This document shows positions 1-10,568 of a stretch of 64,000 nucleotides of DNA, one piece after another. The stretch is taken from contig NC_063167.1 in assembly GCF_023159225.1 (NCBI RefSeq), positions 4,266,234-4,330,233 on the forward strand, written 5' to 3'. Under the pieces are notes generated by a model, which was given only the letters and a program-made list of their open reading frames with translations, was not told the DNA's origin and did no database searches. The DNA comes from Perognathus longimembris pacificus (lineage: Eukaryota; Chordata; Mammalia; Rodentia; Heteromyidae). Within the stretch, counting starts at the first letter, position 1. Every line of letters begins with the position of its first letter. Both the position numbers and the translations under genes were made by a program.

Positions 1-690
1 ATGCAGGGGAGGGGCCGTGCAGAGAACGCGAGAAGCCTTGCTGAACAGGTAGCAGAGGGGCTCCCCGCGGAGTGACCGCAAGTCAACACGGTGCCCAGGA
101 GCCACCAAGCGTGCCATTCTGTGGGCATCCGCGCGTGATGGAGGGCCGGATGCGTTTACCTCATAATACACCCCCTTCTCAGTGTCCATGAACATCCTAG
201 AAAACAGTCCTCAGGGAATAGGTCACCCAGGGAATGGCACTGAGGTCCATAAAGTGGAAATGTTAGAAGCCATGCTCTGATCAAAACACGCGCAAGCCAG
301 GCCTTAGTAGAGACAAAATGGCCCTATCAGCAGGAAGGTCGAAAGCCTCTTAAAGCAATGCTCACGTGAAAGAAGGCCGCGCAAATTAAAATTTTTAAAG
401 GAATATTGATAGTGAAAACTCTTCCTGCCAGAGCTTTAGGGGTGCACTGACACAGCGATCAGAGGAGGAGAATTCACATCCGTGACTAAAACAGAATGCA
501 AGTAGGTGATGTCGTTTCCCAGCTCCAAAAGATGGGAAAGATTGCAAAGGAAGGACAAGAATCGAGATAGTAACGATGACAGCAAAAATGAATGAGGTAG
601 GGAACAAAAGAGCACTGAGCCCGTACCCCAAAGTTTAGGTGTTTGGTTTGGGGGAGTGGGGCAGGGGCTTGGGGTTTTTGTTTTGTTTGG
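1..690. other. Intron sequence, nothing recognised
   Basis: Mixed-composition DNA without a recognisable repeat, RNA gene or conserved-looking block. Short open frames here have no features of a protein. Confidence 0.5.
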
Positions 691-999
691 TCGTCCTGGG
701 ATTTGAACTCAGAGCCTTGTGCTTACTAGACAAGTGTTCTCCACTTGAGCCATACCCCAGCCCATTTCTCAAACAAGGTCTTGTTTTTATGCCATGACTT
801 GTCTGGATTTCGACCCTCTTATTTATGATTCCCATGTAGCCAGGATGATAAGTGTGTATCACTATGCCCGGCTTTCTTTGGTTGAGTTGAGGTCTTGTGG
901 AGTTTTGTGTCCAGGTTGGACATAAACTATGATCCTCCTCACCTCTGTCTCCTGGAGTAACTAGTATCATAGAGGTGTGAGCCACTGCTTCTAGCCCCA
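691..999 (-). mobile_element. Old rodent composite SINE (ID-like plus B1-like monomers)
   Basis: Read on the minus strand, two B1-type heads (GGTGTGAGCCACT, TGCCCGGC) are followed by an ID-like segment. On the plus strand the ID part is seen as TTTGAACTCAGAGCCTTG and CACTTGAGCCATACCCCAGC. Divergence is high and no target-site duplication is evident, so this is an old insertion. Confidence 0.7.
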
Positions 1000-1440
1000 A
1001 ATGGTTTTTTTTCCAAACAGCAACAAAGGGGGCAAAAATACTTGTTAGCCATAGAAAGCAACTGAGAGAAAGTTCGGCATCTAAAATAAAGAAGGCCAGA
1101 GGAGACATAGGGCTGAAACAAAAGGCATGGAAAGAGTCATGATTCCCCTCCAGAACTGTGTAACCATAGATGTGGGAACCTAGATAAAGAGTCTCAGCTC
1201 AGCTAGGCCAACCTCTAGGAAAGGCCTAGAGAAAGCCGCTCTGGTGCTACAATGCAGGAAGGCCTGACTGAGGCCTAGACGGTTTTACGGGAGGATTCAG
1301 CCACACTTCCAAAGGCTGGATAGTCTCCACTCGAGACAAATGGCTTTAGCGCGTCAAGAACACAGGAGTTCATTTTAATTCTTTTCTTTGGAACTAATGC
1401 ACTGATGTATTAATCTGAAAAAGCAAATTAAAAAAAACAA
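1000..1440. other. Intron sequence, nothing recognised
   Basis: Unremarkable sequence passing into an AT-rich stretch after about 1360. No repeat or gene is identified. Confidence 0.4.
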
Positions 1441-1665
1441 CAACAGGAAATTACAGAATCCTATTAATTAAAAAGATTGAAAAGTACTAAAAACATATTC
1501 ATAAACCAAATTTAACTCCCAATTAATAAATCAACATACCATGACCAAATGGTGTTTCTTCTAGGAATGCATGATTGTTTCTATGTGAGGAAATATAATA
1601 TATAGTATTAATAAACATTTTATAATTAATGCACCATGCTAATAAAGCTAAGGAACGTACCATAC
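1440..1665 (+). mobile_element. Degenerate L1 ORF2 fragment
   Basis: The segment around 1535-1660 follows the order of mammalian L1 ORF2 (ACCATGACCAAATGG, then TTCTAGGAATGCATGATTG, then TAATTAATGCACCATGCTAA), with many mutations and indels. The left boundary is a guess. Confidence 0.5.
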
Positions 1666-1717
1666 AATAACCTCCCCTAACTCTACCCGAGATATCATTA
1701 AAGAAAACTAGGAATAG

Positions 1718-1926
1718 GGCTGGGGATATGGCCTAGTGGCAAGAGTGCTTGCCTCATATACATGAAGCCCTGGGTTCAATTCCCCAGCACCACATATACA
1801 GAAAATGGCCAGAAGTGGCGCTGTGGCTCAAGTGGCAGAGTGCTAGCCTTGAGCAAAGAGAAGCCAGGGACAGTGCTCAGGCCCTGAGTCCAAGCCCCAG
1901 GACTGGCAAAAAACAACAACAACAAA
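1718..1926 (+). mobile_element. IDL-Geo SINE, full length
   Basis: Dimeric tRNA-derived SINE. The left half has an A box (TGGCCTAGTGGC, 1729-1740) and a B box (GGTTCAATTCC, 1773-1783). The right half begins near GGCCAGAAGTGGCGCTGTGG and ends GGACTGGC plus an A-rich tail. A 14-bp target-site duplication, AAAACTAGGAATAG, flanks it at 1704-1717 and 1927-1940. The intact duplication and low divergence mark a young, clade-specific insertion. It resembles tRNA-Ala at its head but is not a tRNA gene. Confidence 0.9.
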
Positions 1927-1948
1927 AAAACTAGGAATAGATGGATGC

Positions 1949-2200
1949 TTTTTTTTTTTTTTTTATGTGTGCAGGTACTGGGGCTTGAACTCAGGGCCTG
2001 GGCACTGTCCCTGAGCTTCTTTTGCTCAAAACTAGCACTCTACCCCTGGAGCCACAGCACCACTTTTGGCTTTTTCTGGGTAGTTTATTGGAGATGAGAG
2101 ATTCATGGACTTTCTTGCCTAGGCTGGCTTCAAACCCCAATCCTCAGATCTCAACCTCCTGAGTAGCTAGGATTACAAGCGTGAGCCAGCAATGCCTGAC
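1949..2200 (-). mobile_element. B1-dID-type dimeric SINE
   Basis: Poly-T at the left (the poly-A tail on the minus strand) is followed by the ID-like half (GGGGCTTGAACTCAGGGCC) and then the 7SL-derived B1 half, ending in CTGAGTAGCTAGGATTACAA and GTGAGCC. It sits directly downstream of the IDL-Geo copy. This is the commonest repeat of the window. Confidence 0.88.
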
Positions 2201-2260
2201 TTCCCTTAGTTTTTTGTTGTTTTTTTTCCCCATCAAGGCCGACACTCTCCCATTTAAATG

Positions 2261-2392
2261 ACAGCTCTATTTCCAGATTTTTGCCGGTTAGAGATAAGAG
2301 TCAAAGACTTTCCTGCCTGGGCTGGCCTTGAACCACTATCTCCAAATCTTAGCCTTCTAAGTAGCAGACTTAGAGCTGTGAGTCTTCTGACA
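2261..2392 (-). mobile_element. Truncated B1-dID SINE
   Basis: Only the central and B1 parts remain (GGTTAGAGATAAGAGTC, CCTGGGCTGGCCTTGAACC), with an altered B1 head. It is older than its neighbour at 1949-2200. Confidence 0.7.
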
Positions 2393-2846
2393 TGAATAAT
2401 TAAGTCAATATTTCATAGCTCCAGAAGAAACATCAAGGGCTGGAGATGAAACCCCGTGGGAGATGAAACCAGAGCTAATGAAGCCAGCTGCGTGCAGCAA
2501 GGCTGATGAGCTTTGCTGGGAAGGGAAGATAGCCCCCCCGGGAGTGTGGAGGCTCCGGATTTTGCCCGGGCACCCCGCAGCTAGGAACACAAAAACTCAG
2601 TGTAAGACAAAAATACAAAACGGGTCCTGCTAGAAGCTTTGTTTTGTAAAGTGGTATGGATTGTCAGGATTTGAATTAGTTTACAACATTCAAGATGGAA
2701 GGCTTCATGTAATTACGTGGCAAGGTGGAGAGGGATGGGGAGCCACGCTTCACCATCTTGGCCAAGGGAGCTGAGCTCTTCCAATGGGAAGGAGTAACCC
2801 GGAATTAGTCTTGTGGTGTTGGGTTGGAATAGGAGACGGGTGTGTG

Positions 2847-2887
<41 letters not shown>

Positions 2888-3290
2888 AAATGCATGTGCA
2901 GTCCTAATGGCGCTGTTTGCTGATGGGGTTTAGAAGCAATGATGATGAATAGCAAACCTTGCACCCAGGTCTTTTTTTTAGCATCTACATAACTTCCTAA
3001 TCAGCAGCTAGTAACTTGCTAAGGAATGGAGAGGTCGTGGGAGAGAGAGTGAATTCTAGAGCTGGGACAGAAAAGGTACAAGTGAGCCTAGAACAATTTG
3101 GACCAGGAAGTAAACAAATACCCAAAGATCCACAGAGATGTGGTTCAGAACGCCAGAGCCACACTCTCCCCCGTCATAGATACGAAAATTAACACACGTC
3201 TAAGAGGGCCAAAAAGGAAAAGAATTTCCTTATCATAGACTGACGAAGTAGGAGGAATTGACATAGTCTCAACATGACTCTCTACGAAAT
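2393..3290. other. Intron with a CA microsatellite
   Basis: Apart from the CA run at 2848-2883 no repeat is recognised. 2400-2600 is moderately GC-rich and contains a short imperfect repeat of GGAGATGAAACC near 2446-2470. The part after about 3060 may be the start of the L1 3' region annotated next. Confidence 0.4.
2848..2883. repeat. (CA)n microsatellite
   Basis: About eighteen uninterrupted CA units. Confidence 0.97.
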
Positions 3291-3801
3291 TCGAGCTCAT
3301 TTCAGGGGAAGGATGCCAATTTTACAATAAAGAAATATGATAGACACGACCTGATCAAGTGGGCACAGTTAACGTCACCAATACAGGGACACACGTGGCT
3401 CTGTAGGGGCAAGAAAGACACAACCTTGTTTCCATGGTAGTCGAGGTCCATGTATGGACCCCAAAACTAATTATGAGGGAGCACGGGGCAAACCCAAATT
3501 GAGGGATGCATACAGAATAATTGGCCTGTACTCTTAAGAAAAATGTCAAGGTCATTGAAGAGGAAAACATTAGAGAACTGGTTCCAGATGAAAGGAGACG
3601 AAGAGACACAACACCCCACACATCACTAGAGCAGATGGGGTCAGGAGACAATGGTGAGGTGTTGAGGATTATTTTCTTATCTTTGAGGGGTTCCGTTCAA
3701 CAGCGCTGGTGGTCTTGTGTCAGTGCTGGTGGTTTGATTTGTGGGAAATTACATGTTGAAGAGTGAAAGGGGTCTAGGGACTTCAGCTTGCTCTCCAGTG
3801 T

Positions 3802-3841
<40 letters not shown>

Positions 3842-3965
3842 GAGAGACAAAGAGGAAGAAAGCAGATGAGAGATCTATTAACATTAGAGAAATCTGGGTG
3901 AAGCCCACTCCGCCATTATTTTGTACCATTTTTGCTGTGTCTTAAAGTTCTTCGAAATACGAGTC
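3290..3965 (+). mobile_element. L1 3'-end fragment (old L1M type), sense
   Basis: GCCTGTACTCTTAAGAAAAA, TGTCAAGGTCATTGAAGA and the later TTAACATTAGAGAAATCTGG with TTGTACCATTTTTGCTG follow the order of the 3' untranslated end of old mammalian L1M elements as I remember them. A TG microsatellite has expanded inside it. No coding sequence is retained. Confidence 0.6.
3803..3838. repeat. (TG)n microsatellite
   Basis: About eighteen TG units inside the old L1 3' end. Confidence 0.97.
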
Positions 3966-4380
3966 TCCTTGCTGGCTGGCGGGCGAAGCATAACATCCTT
4001 TTTAGTGGCGTGTTAAGGGTTAAATGAGATCCTAAGTCTCCTTGCTGGAGCTGGGGATGAGGATCTCCATCCTGAAGCATCCTCATTGACTGGGGCCCTG
4101 TGGTGCCAGTGAGGCCACCGCTGGGGTCGCCCCCTTGGCTGTTGGGGTGCCGGGGGCGGGGGGGCCTGTGGTCAGTGAGAGCCCTGAGTTCCGGGGACTT
4201 CTCCTGACTTGGGTTTTGTGGCGAGGTCTCCCTCAGAGGGACATCGCGATTTCTCCAGAACTCCCTGGCAGGCACCCGTCCTTGTAAGAAGCCGGCGCCT
4301 GGGGGGAGAGAAACACACCGAGAGAACAGTCTGGAGGAACATCCATAAACAAGGACAGGACGTATTCCTGCTGGAGTTAA
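3966..4380. other. Intron sequence, GC-rich, nothing recognised
   Basis: Carries a short G/C run near 4148-4163. Open frames on both strands lack coding character. Confidence 0.4.
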
Positions 4381-4930
4381 ACTCAGTTTCCCCGGAGGCG
4401 TGTAATTCCGACAGGGAGTAATACTCCCTGGAGGAGGGGAAGGCGGTGTCCTCGGTGGGTGTAATTCACACGCTTGCTGGTGGGTGTCTTGCCTCCGCTC
4501 CTTGGGGTGTAATTTGGAATCTCCTGGGAGGGGTGGAATGGGGCTCCTAGGGGGGAGGGAAGGGATTCAGTCTTCCCAGTGGGTGTGACTCAGCTTCCCT
4601 GGGGGTGTCATTTAGAATCTCGGCGGTGGTGGGTGGGTGTCACCCGGGCTCCGTAGGGGGGCTCGTGACTTGTAATCCTGCGATTCAGAGCCTCCTGGTG
4701 GGCGGGATTCCAGAGCCTTCCTGGCGGGGTGTTATCAGTGTTTCTGGTGGGAGTAATTTGCCGTCTCCCTGGGAGGCGTAATTCCTTCTCCTGAGTGGAG
4801 TGTCATTCGGAATCCTCCTTGGGTGTGTGACTCAGACTCCTGGTAGGAGCTGGGTGTCTTCTGCTGAGTAGAATCTGCAGTGTCCTTGGCTGAGCAGCAT
4901 CTGGAATCTTCCATGGAGCTGTGACCCGGA
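4380..4930 (+). repeat. Decayed minisatellite, period about 25-35 bp
   Basis: A loose motif of the form CTCCTGGTGGGTGTAATTC recurs more than fifteen times with substitutions and length changes (for example GTGGGTGTAATTCACACG, GGGGTGTAATTTGGAATC, GGTGGGAGTAATTTGCC). The order is always TCC-TGG-GGGTGT-AATT. It directly precedes two other arrays. Confidence 0.65.
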
Positions 4931-4974
4931 GCCTGCTGCTGATGTTCAGTGCCCCTGAGTTAACATACATTTGT

Positions 4975-5395
4975 TTGGGGAGGAAGAACGGGAGGAGGGC
5001 TGGGAAGGGATGGGAGGAGAAATGGAGGAGGGATGGGGAGGGCCAGGGAGGGACAGGACAAGGGCTGGGAGGAGAGCTGGGATTAGGGCTGGGAGGAGGG
5101 ATGGAAGGAGGGGGGAGGGGGATGGGAAGAGGGATGGAAGGTGGGATGGGAGGAGGGGCGATGGGAAGAGGGATGGAAGGAGGGAGGAGGAGGGATGGGA
5201 GGAGGGATGGAAGGAGGGAGGAGGGGGATGGGAAGAGGGATGGAAGGAGGGATGGGAGGAGGGATGGAAGGAGGGAGGAGGGGGATGGGAAGAGGGATGG
5301 AAGGAGGGAGGAGGGGAATGGGAGGAGAGATGGAAGGAGGGAGGAGGAGGGATCTGGTGAGGGTTGGGAGGAGGGATGGGAGGAGGGGCACAGGA
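4975..5395 (+). repeat. Purine-rich minisatellite (GGGATGGAAGGAGGGAGGAG type)
   Basis: The plus strand is nearly pure purine with interspersed T, built of GGGATGGGAAGAGG and GATGGAAGGAGGGAGG blocks combined into longer near-identical units. It produces long shadow ORFs in all frames (Gly/Glu/Arg-rich on plus, Pro/Ser-rich on minus) that are not proteins. Confidence 0.95.
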
Positions 5396-5602
5396 ACGAC
5401 TGTGGAGAGAAGCATGGGATGGGAATGGAGCTGTGCACACCAGCGAGTCCGACAGTGAGGACAGGGAGACTGGGGCTGCGGGCTGACCGTGAACACAGCT
5501 GGGGTTTGCAGGTGAGGACTGTGGGCGAGGGGCATGGTCCCCAGCCCCCTCCTGTGGCGTCCTCGCACCCCCCCCCAGGCAGCTAGAGCACAGGAGGGCA
5601 GC

Positions 5603-7029
5603 AGTGTGTGTGTCACAGTGTGTGTATGTGTGTATCATGGTGTGTGTCACAGTGTGTGTCACAGTGTGTCACGGTGTGTGTCACAGTGTATGCGTGTGTG
5701 TCATGGTGTGTGTGTCATGATGTGTGTGTCACGGTGTGTGTCATGGTGTGTATCACAGTGTGTGTTACAGTGTGTCACGGTATGTGTGTCATGGTGTGTG
5801 TCACGGTGTGTGTGTCACGGTGTGTGCGCGTGTGTCACGGTGTGTGTGCGTGTGTCACAGTGTCACGGTGTGTCACAGTGTGTGTGTCATGGTGTGTGTG
5901 TCACGGTGTGTGTCACGGTGTGTGTGCGTGTGTGTCACAGTGTGTGTCACAGTGTGTGTGTCATGGTGTGTGTATCATGGTATGTGTGTCACGGTGTGTG
6001 TGCGCATGTGTGTGTCATGGTATGTCATGGTGTGTGTATCACGGTATGTGTGTCACAGTATGTGTGTGTCATGGTATGTGTATATCACGGTATGTGTGTC
6101 ACGGTGTGTGTGTCACAGTGTGTGTGCATGTGTCACGGTGTGTCACAGTGTGTGTCACGGTGTGTGTGTCACGGTGTGTGTGCGTGTGTCACGGTGTGTG
6201 TGCGTGTGTCACAGTGTCACGTGTGTCACAGTGTGTGAGTGTGTCATGGTGTGTGTCACGGTGTGTGTCACGGTGTGTGTGCGTGTGTGTCACAGTGTGT
6301 GTCACAGTGTGTGTGTCATGGTGTGTGTATCATGGTATGTGTCACGGTGTGTGCGCGCATGTGTCATGTGTTTGTGTCATGGTGTGTGTATCATGGTATG
6401 TGTGTCACGGTGTGTGTGCGCATGTGTGTGTCATGGTATGTCATGGTGTGTGTATCACGGTATATGTGTCACAGTATGTGTGTGTCATGGTGTGTGTATC
6501 ACGGTATGTGTGTCACGGTGTGTGTGTCACAGTGTGTGTGCATGTGTCACGGTGTGTCACAGTGTGTGTCACGGTGTGTGTGTCACGGTGTGTGTGTCAT
6601 GGTGTGTGTGTCATGGTGTGTGTGTAATGGTGTGTGTCATGGTATGTGTGTCATGGTGTGTGCACATGTGTGTCATGGTGTGTGTATCACGGTATGTGTG
6701 TCACAGTATGTGTGTGTCATGGTGTGTGTGTATCACGGTATGTGTGTCATGGTGTGTGTCATGGTGTGTGTGTCACAGTGTGTGTGCATATGTCACGGTG
6801 TGTCACAGTGTGTGTCACGGTGTGTGTGTCATGGTGTGTGTGTCATGGTGTGTGTGTCATGGTGTGTGTCATGGTATGTGTGTCATGGTGTGTGCGCATG
6901 TGTGTCATGGTGTGTGTATCACGGTATGTGTGTCACAGTGTGTGTGCATGTGTGTATCACGGTGTGTGTGTCACAGTGTGTGTCACGGTGTGTGTGTGTC
7001 ACGGTGTGTGTGTGTCACGGTGTGTGTGG
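5603..7029 (+). repeat. TG-rich minisatellite (TGTCAYRGTGTGTG type), 1.4 kb
   Basis: About a hundred short units of TGTCACGGTGTGTG, TGTCATGGTGTGTG and TGTCACAGTGTGTG with TG-length variation. A higher-order duplication is visible: the block from GCGCATG at 6002 recurs from 6418 (spacing 416 bp) with few differences over about 190 bp, and part recurs again with the GCATA marker at 6786. The unit is open in several frames, giving Cys/His/Val-rich pseudo-proteins of up to 457 codons, which I reject as genes. Confidence 0.97.
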
Positions 7030-7300
7030 CTGGCTGGCTACTCATTGCTCTGCTGGCAAAGACTGGATTTTTATGTCCGGCTCATTTTTTTTTTTAACAC
7101 AAAAGTCATCTTCTTTTTTGAAAAATACTGAAAGCAGATGGCAACTTCTTTTCTTAATGGCCTTACTTAGCAAAATAAAAAGTTGCCAAACTTACATTTG
7201 TCTCCTCATTAAACTTTTAAAAACTGAATCATAAAGGCGAAACAGCTGGGGACCTAGGCATTCTAGATTTGCCGAATAAAGATTTGTGGCACTTTCTTTC
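7030..7300. promoter_or_regulatory. AT-rich island, weak conserved-element candidate
   Basis: Immediately after the TG array the sequence becomes AT-rich and non-repetitive (TACTTAGCAAAATAAAAAG, CATTAAACTTTTAAAAACTG). It has the texture of constrained intronic sequence, but nothing proves constraint. Confidence 0.25.
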
Positions 7301-7540
7301 TTTCTTTTTCAAAAAAAATGTCCTTTTATGAAGTTATACAATTTTAAACATACAGAAATGATAGGGAAGAGAAACACTGGTTCATCTGCTGTGGACTTGG
7401 GAAAAGCCCACAGTCCTTTGCACCAGCCGTCCATGCTTTTACACTGATTTCAGGAAAGGTCTGCTCTCCGGCCCCTCCCTCCCCAGCCCTTTAGCAAGTG
7501 ATGGATGGCTTGGGGGGCGGGGCTTGCGTTGCCTGGCAAT

Positions 7541-7728
7541 GGCTTGGGTTTGGGGAAACCTTAGCTCAAGCTTGATGCTCTACCACTTGAGCCACAGCTC
7601 CACTTCCACCTTTTTGGTGGTTAATTGGAGATGAGTCTCATGGAGTTATCTGCCTGGGCTGGCTTTGAACCAGGTTCCTCAGAGCTCAGCCTCCTGAGTA
7701 GCTACGATTACAGACATGAGTCACCCAA
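7541..7728 (-). mobile_element. B1-dID SINE, 3'-truncated
   Basis: Includes CTACCACTTGAGCCACAGC, GGTGGTTAATTGGAGATGAG and the B1 head seen as CTGAGTAGCTACGATTACAG. The start of the ID half is decayed. Confidence 0.85.
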
Positions 7729-8761
7729 GGTCAACACTGAACTTCTGATTTATCTTGAAAATGTGTGGGATCCCGAAGGCTATGCTTGCAAGATTCAAAG
7801 ACCGTAATTTGAGTCTGGCATTTTGTGTGGCTTAATTTGAGCGTGGCTCTGTTTATAAGATTCCCTCAGATATGGGCCAAAAAAAAAAAAATAGCCAGCA
7901 TCTTCATCAGAAACAGTGTGCTTTGTACTTTAAAAATGACTGACTAGGTAGCGCCCTCACTTCCTATGGGAGAAGGAGGTTTGGCAGAGTTCTCTGAAAT
8001 GAATGCTTGGATTCTCTCGTTTGGTCAGAAGTGTCCTTGCTTGACCTTCTGCCTCGGCTTGCTGATGGCCCAAGTTGGGATTTTGTTTCACAGCACCTGG
8101 GATTCCTGGAAATGGGGACTTAGTTTCACAGCACCTGGGTTTCCTGGAAATGGGGACTTCGTTTCCTCACGAATCCCCTCTGCCTTTGAAGTTGGCTCCC
8201 TGGCCGGTTCACCTCTTGGCTCCTGAATGAACAGATTCGACCACAAAGATTTCCAAGTGCCCCGTTTCGCGAAACCTTTACAACTGTTAAATTAATAAAC
8301 CCCGCCTTGCAGAACCCTGATTAGTTCAAAATTGCCTTAAACGTGGTCATTGCGTTTCAGGGAGCGTGGCATTCCCCCCACATCTGCCGCAGCTGCGAGG
8401 CAGGGGGACGCACTCTGTCATGGATGTTTTCTGCACCTCTGGTCCCCGTCCCCCCAACCCCATCTTGCTGAGATCTTAGGCCTTGCAGTCACTTTTTCCA
8501 GGCATGCTCCTTCCGAGCCGAGCCTTCCTGGGACGTCCTTGGTCCTGGACAGCGGCTCCTGAAGCCTCGGTGCTTCATCCTTAACTGTGACCCAGGCCTG
8601 CCATGCCCTCTTCCTCCAGTGTGTGTGTGGGGGGGCACAGGTGGAGGGACGGGGATCCCCTGAGCTCTACCTCCAGTCCCCCTTGCTGGGTAAGGCTCGT
8701 CACCGGCTTGTCTTCCCATGCAGCACGGATGACAGATGCACACCTCCACGCCTGGCCTGTT
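7729..8761. other. Intron with a 38-bp tandem duplication
   Basis: No gene or dispersed repeat is recognised. A 38-bp unit starting GTTTCACAGCACCTGGG and ending GGAAATGGGGACTT is duplicated head to tail at 8085-8122 and 8123-8160, differing at two positions. A G-run occurs at about 8630. Confidence 0.5.
8085..8160 (+). repeat. Two-copy 38-bp tandem duplication
   Basis: The copies differ only at GGGATTCC versus GGGTTTCC and at the unit end; a third partial GTTTC follows at 8161. Confidence 0.92.
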
Positions 8762-8880
8762 GGTTGAGATGGGGGAGTCTCACCAAAACGGTTCGCTCGG
8801 GATGGTCTAGAACCACGAACCTCCTGATCTCCACTTCCTGCGTGGTTAGGATTGTAGGCATGAGCCGTAGCCCTGGGTCC
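8762..8880 (-). mobile_element. B1 monomer, decayed
   Basis: GGTCTAGAACCACGAACCTC, GGTTAGGATTGTAGGCATG and GCCGTAGCCC correspond to a B1 half read in antisense. The ID-like half is missing. Confidence 0.6.
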
Positions 8881-9600
8881 TCCTGCAGACTATCTTTGGT
8901 TAGGAGCTGTTGGAATGTTCCAGATTCTTTGGATGACCCCAGGCCAGTGTCTCTCTGACGGTCTGCTGAGTTCCCCCGATCCTGGCTCCTTGCCCCGGCT
9001 GGTCGGTGCTCAGGGTCAGATCTGTAGGAGCCTGGGGTAGAGAGTGGCCGGCGGCCTGCCCTTCCTCTCCACGCAGGGGCCGGGGTGTGCGGGGCTGGGA
9101 GTTGGCCTGGCCGGGTCCCTGCACTCGGCTGGGGGCTGGGGCTGCCCCTGCCGGCTGATCCCTGCAGCTCCAACCCGCAGGCGCCGCGCTGTGTCCTCGT
9201 GCCAGCACTTGGTGGCAGATCCTAAGACGTGTGGCCCGGCCGTCGCTTCAAGGCAGGCGTGCCTGGGGTCTCCCGTCGGGAGATTGCTGAGTCCCACGGA
9301 GCGGGAAGCCGGGCGCGCGGTGAGTCAGGAGGGAGCGGCTGCCCTGGGCTCGCAGCTCACCGCCGAGCTGAGGGCCAGAGGCTCCCACGGTCACCCTGGC
9401 TGTACGGCCCGGTGCCCACGGCTCCGTGTTCCCTGATGTCTACAGACGCAGGCATGGCCCTGGCCCATGTACAGGTCAGGGCCAAAGTCACTCAGCGAGT
9501 CCGTGGGAGCTGAGGGCTTGAAAGCAGGGGTGAAGATTAAAGGTGGGATCCCCAAGACTGCTCTGTCCCCTCCCAAACTCTCTCTCCTCAATTTACTTCC
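8881..9600. other. GC-rich intron, nothing recognised
   Basis: CpG content is moderate (9180-9400). Overlapping Pro/Ala/Arg-rich open frames on both strands have no domain or start context and are not annotated. Confidence 0.4.
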
Positions 9601-9816
9601 TTTTTTGTTGTTGTTGTTGGTTACAGGGCTTAAAGCAGGGCCTAGGCACTGTCTCTGAGCTTCAAGGCTCAAGGCTAGCGCTCTATCACATTGAACCGCA
9701 GCTCCAATTCCAGTTTTGGGGTGGTTAATTGGAGACGAGCGTCTCTTGGACTCCCTGCCCGGGCTAGCCTTGAACTGCGATCCCCAGATCTCAGCCTCCT
9801 GAGTAGCTAGGATTGA
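9601..9816 (-). mobile_element. B1-dID SINE
   Basis: Contains GGGCTTAAAGCAGGGCC, GGTTAATTGGAGACGAG and CTGAGTAGCTAGGATTG. The tail region shows a TTG-repeat expansion (9605-9619). The far B1 end is lost. Confidence 0.85.
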
Positions 9817-10279
9817 GAAAGAGCTGGGTCCAGCCGGCCCTGGGGCTGGGCCCTCTACCTGCAGCCCCGTGGGCCAGAACGTGGAGGAACCCAGCATCTT
9901 TTTTTTGTCAGTCCTTGACAAAGCTGGTGTCTTGTGCTGCTCCTTTAACACCGAATCCCTTGCTCTCCAGAGGGCGTGTCACGTTCCGTCCCATCACAAG
10001 TGCTGTCTGGGATGAAGTCGGTTACTGTGGGCCCCGCCTGCGGTGGCTGCCTTGACGATCAGTGGGGGAGCTTTGCTCCGCTCCGGCTGCGGGAGGAGGG
10101 GGATGCCCACCGAAGGGACGGGCCGCCGCGGGACGTGAAAGACACAGATGCTAGAGACAGAACTGTCCCCTGCGTGCCCGGAGAGGAGATGGACTCCGGC
10201 GTGCACACGTGGAGGCCGCGCCAAGTACGGAGAGCCCGCGTGGCTGGGTGAGAGCCTTCTGAGGTTGCACAGGGAAGGA
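9817..10279. other. GC-rich intron, nothing recognised
   Basis: No repeat family or gene identified. Confidence 0.35.
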
Positions 10280-10390
10280 GAGGAGAGTCTCATGGGCTTT
10301 CCATTGGGGCCTGGCTTTGAACCAAGGACCCTCAGAGCGCAGCCTCCCAAGGAGCGAGAATGGTAGACATGAGCCACTGGCACGCGCGCG
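10280..10390 (-). mobile_element. B1 half of a SINE, decayed
   Basis: GAGAGTCTCATGGGCTTTCC, GGCCTGGCTTTGAACC and GACATGAGCCACTGGC follow the antisense B1 order. Confidence 0.7.
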
Positions 10391-10568
10391 GCAAAAAAGC
10401 ACGCTTTAAAAACAGAATTGTACCTAGTGACACGAGGTATTTTTAGCTTGTGAAATAATGTTTGGAGAAGTGTGATACGAAAGTGAGTCACAGACATTTA
10501 TTAAATCTGTTCTTGTCACAGTCTAGTCAAAACACAAAACACTGAGGCTAGGTGGTTTGTTTGTTTTT

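Noticed and set aside
1718..1800. tRNA-like head with A and B boxes (also at 16375-16457 and 62689-62770)
   Set aside because: These are SINE left monomers with target-site duplications and A-rich tails, not tRNA genes.
4803..5662. Ser/Pro-rich and Gly/Arg/Glu-rich frames on both strands
   Set aside because: Shadows of the purine-rich minisatellite.
5603..7029. CRISPR-like repeat/spacer pattern
   Set aside because: The units are short, contiguous and degenerate without unique spacers, and the genome is mammalian.
5534..7234. Overlapping plus-strand frames of 234-457 codons, Cys/His/Val-rich
   Set aside because: They are translations of the TG minisatellite in several frames at once, with no start context, domain or conservation pattern.
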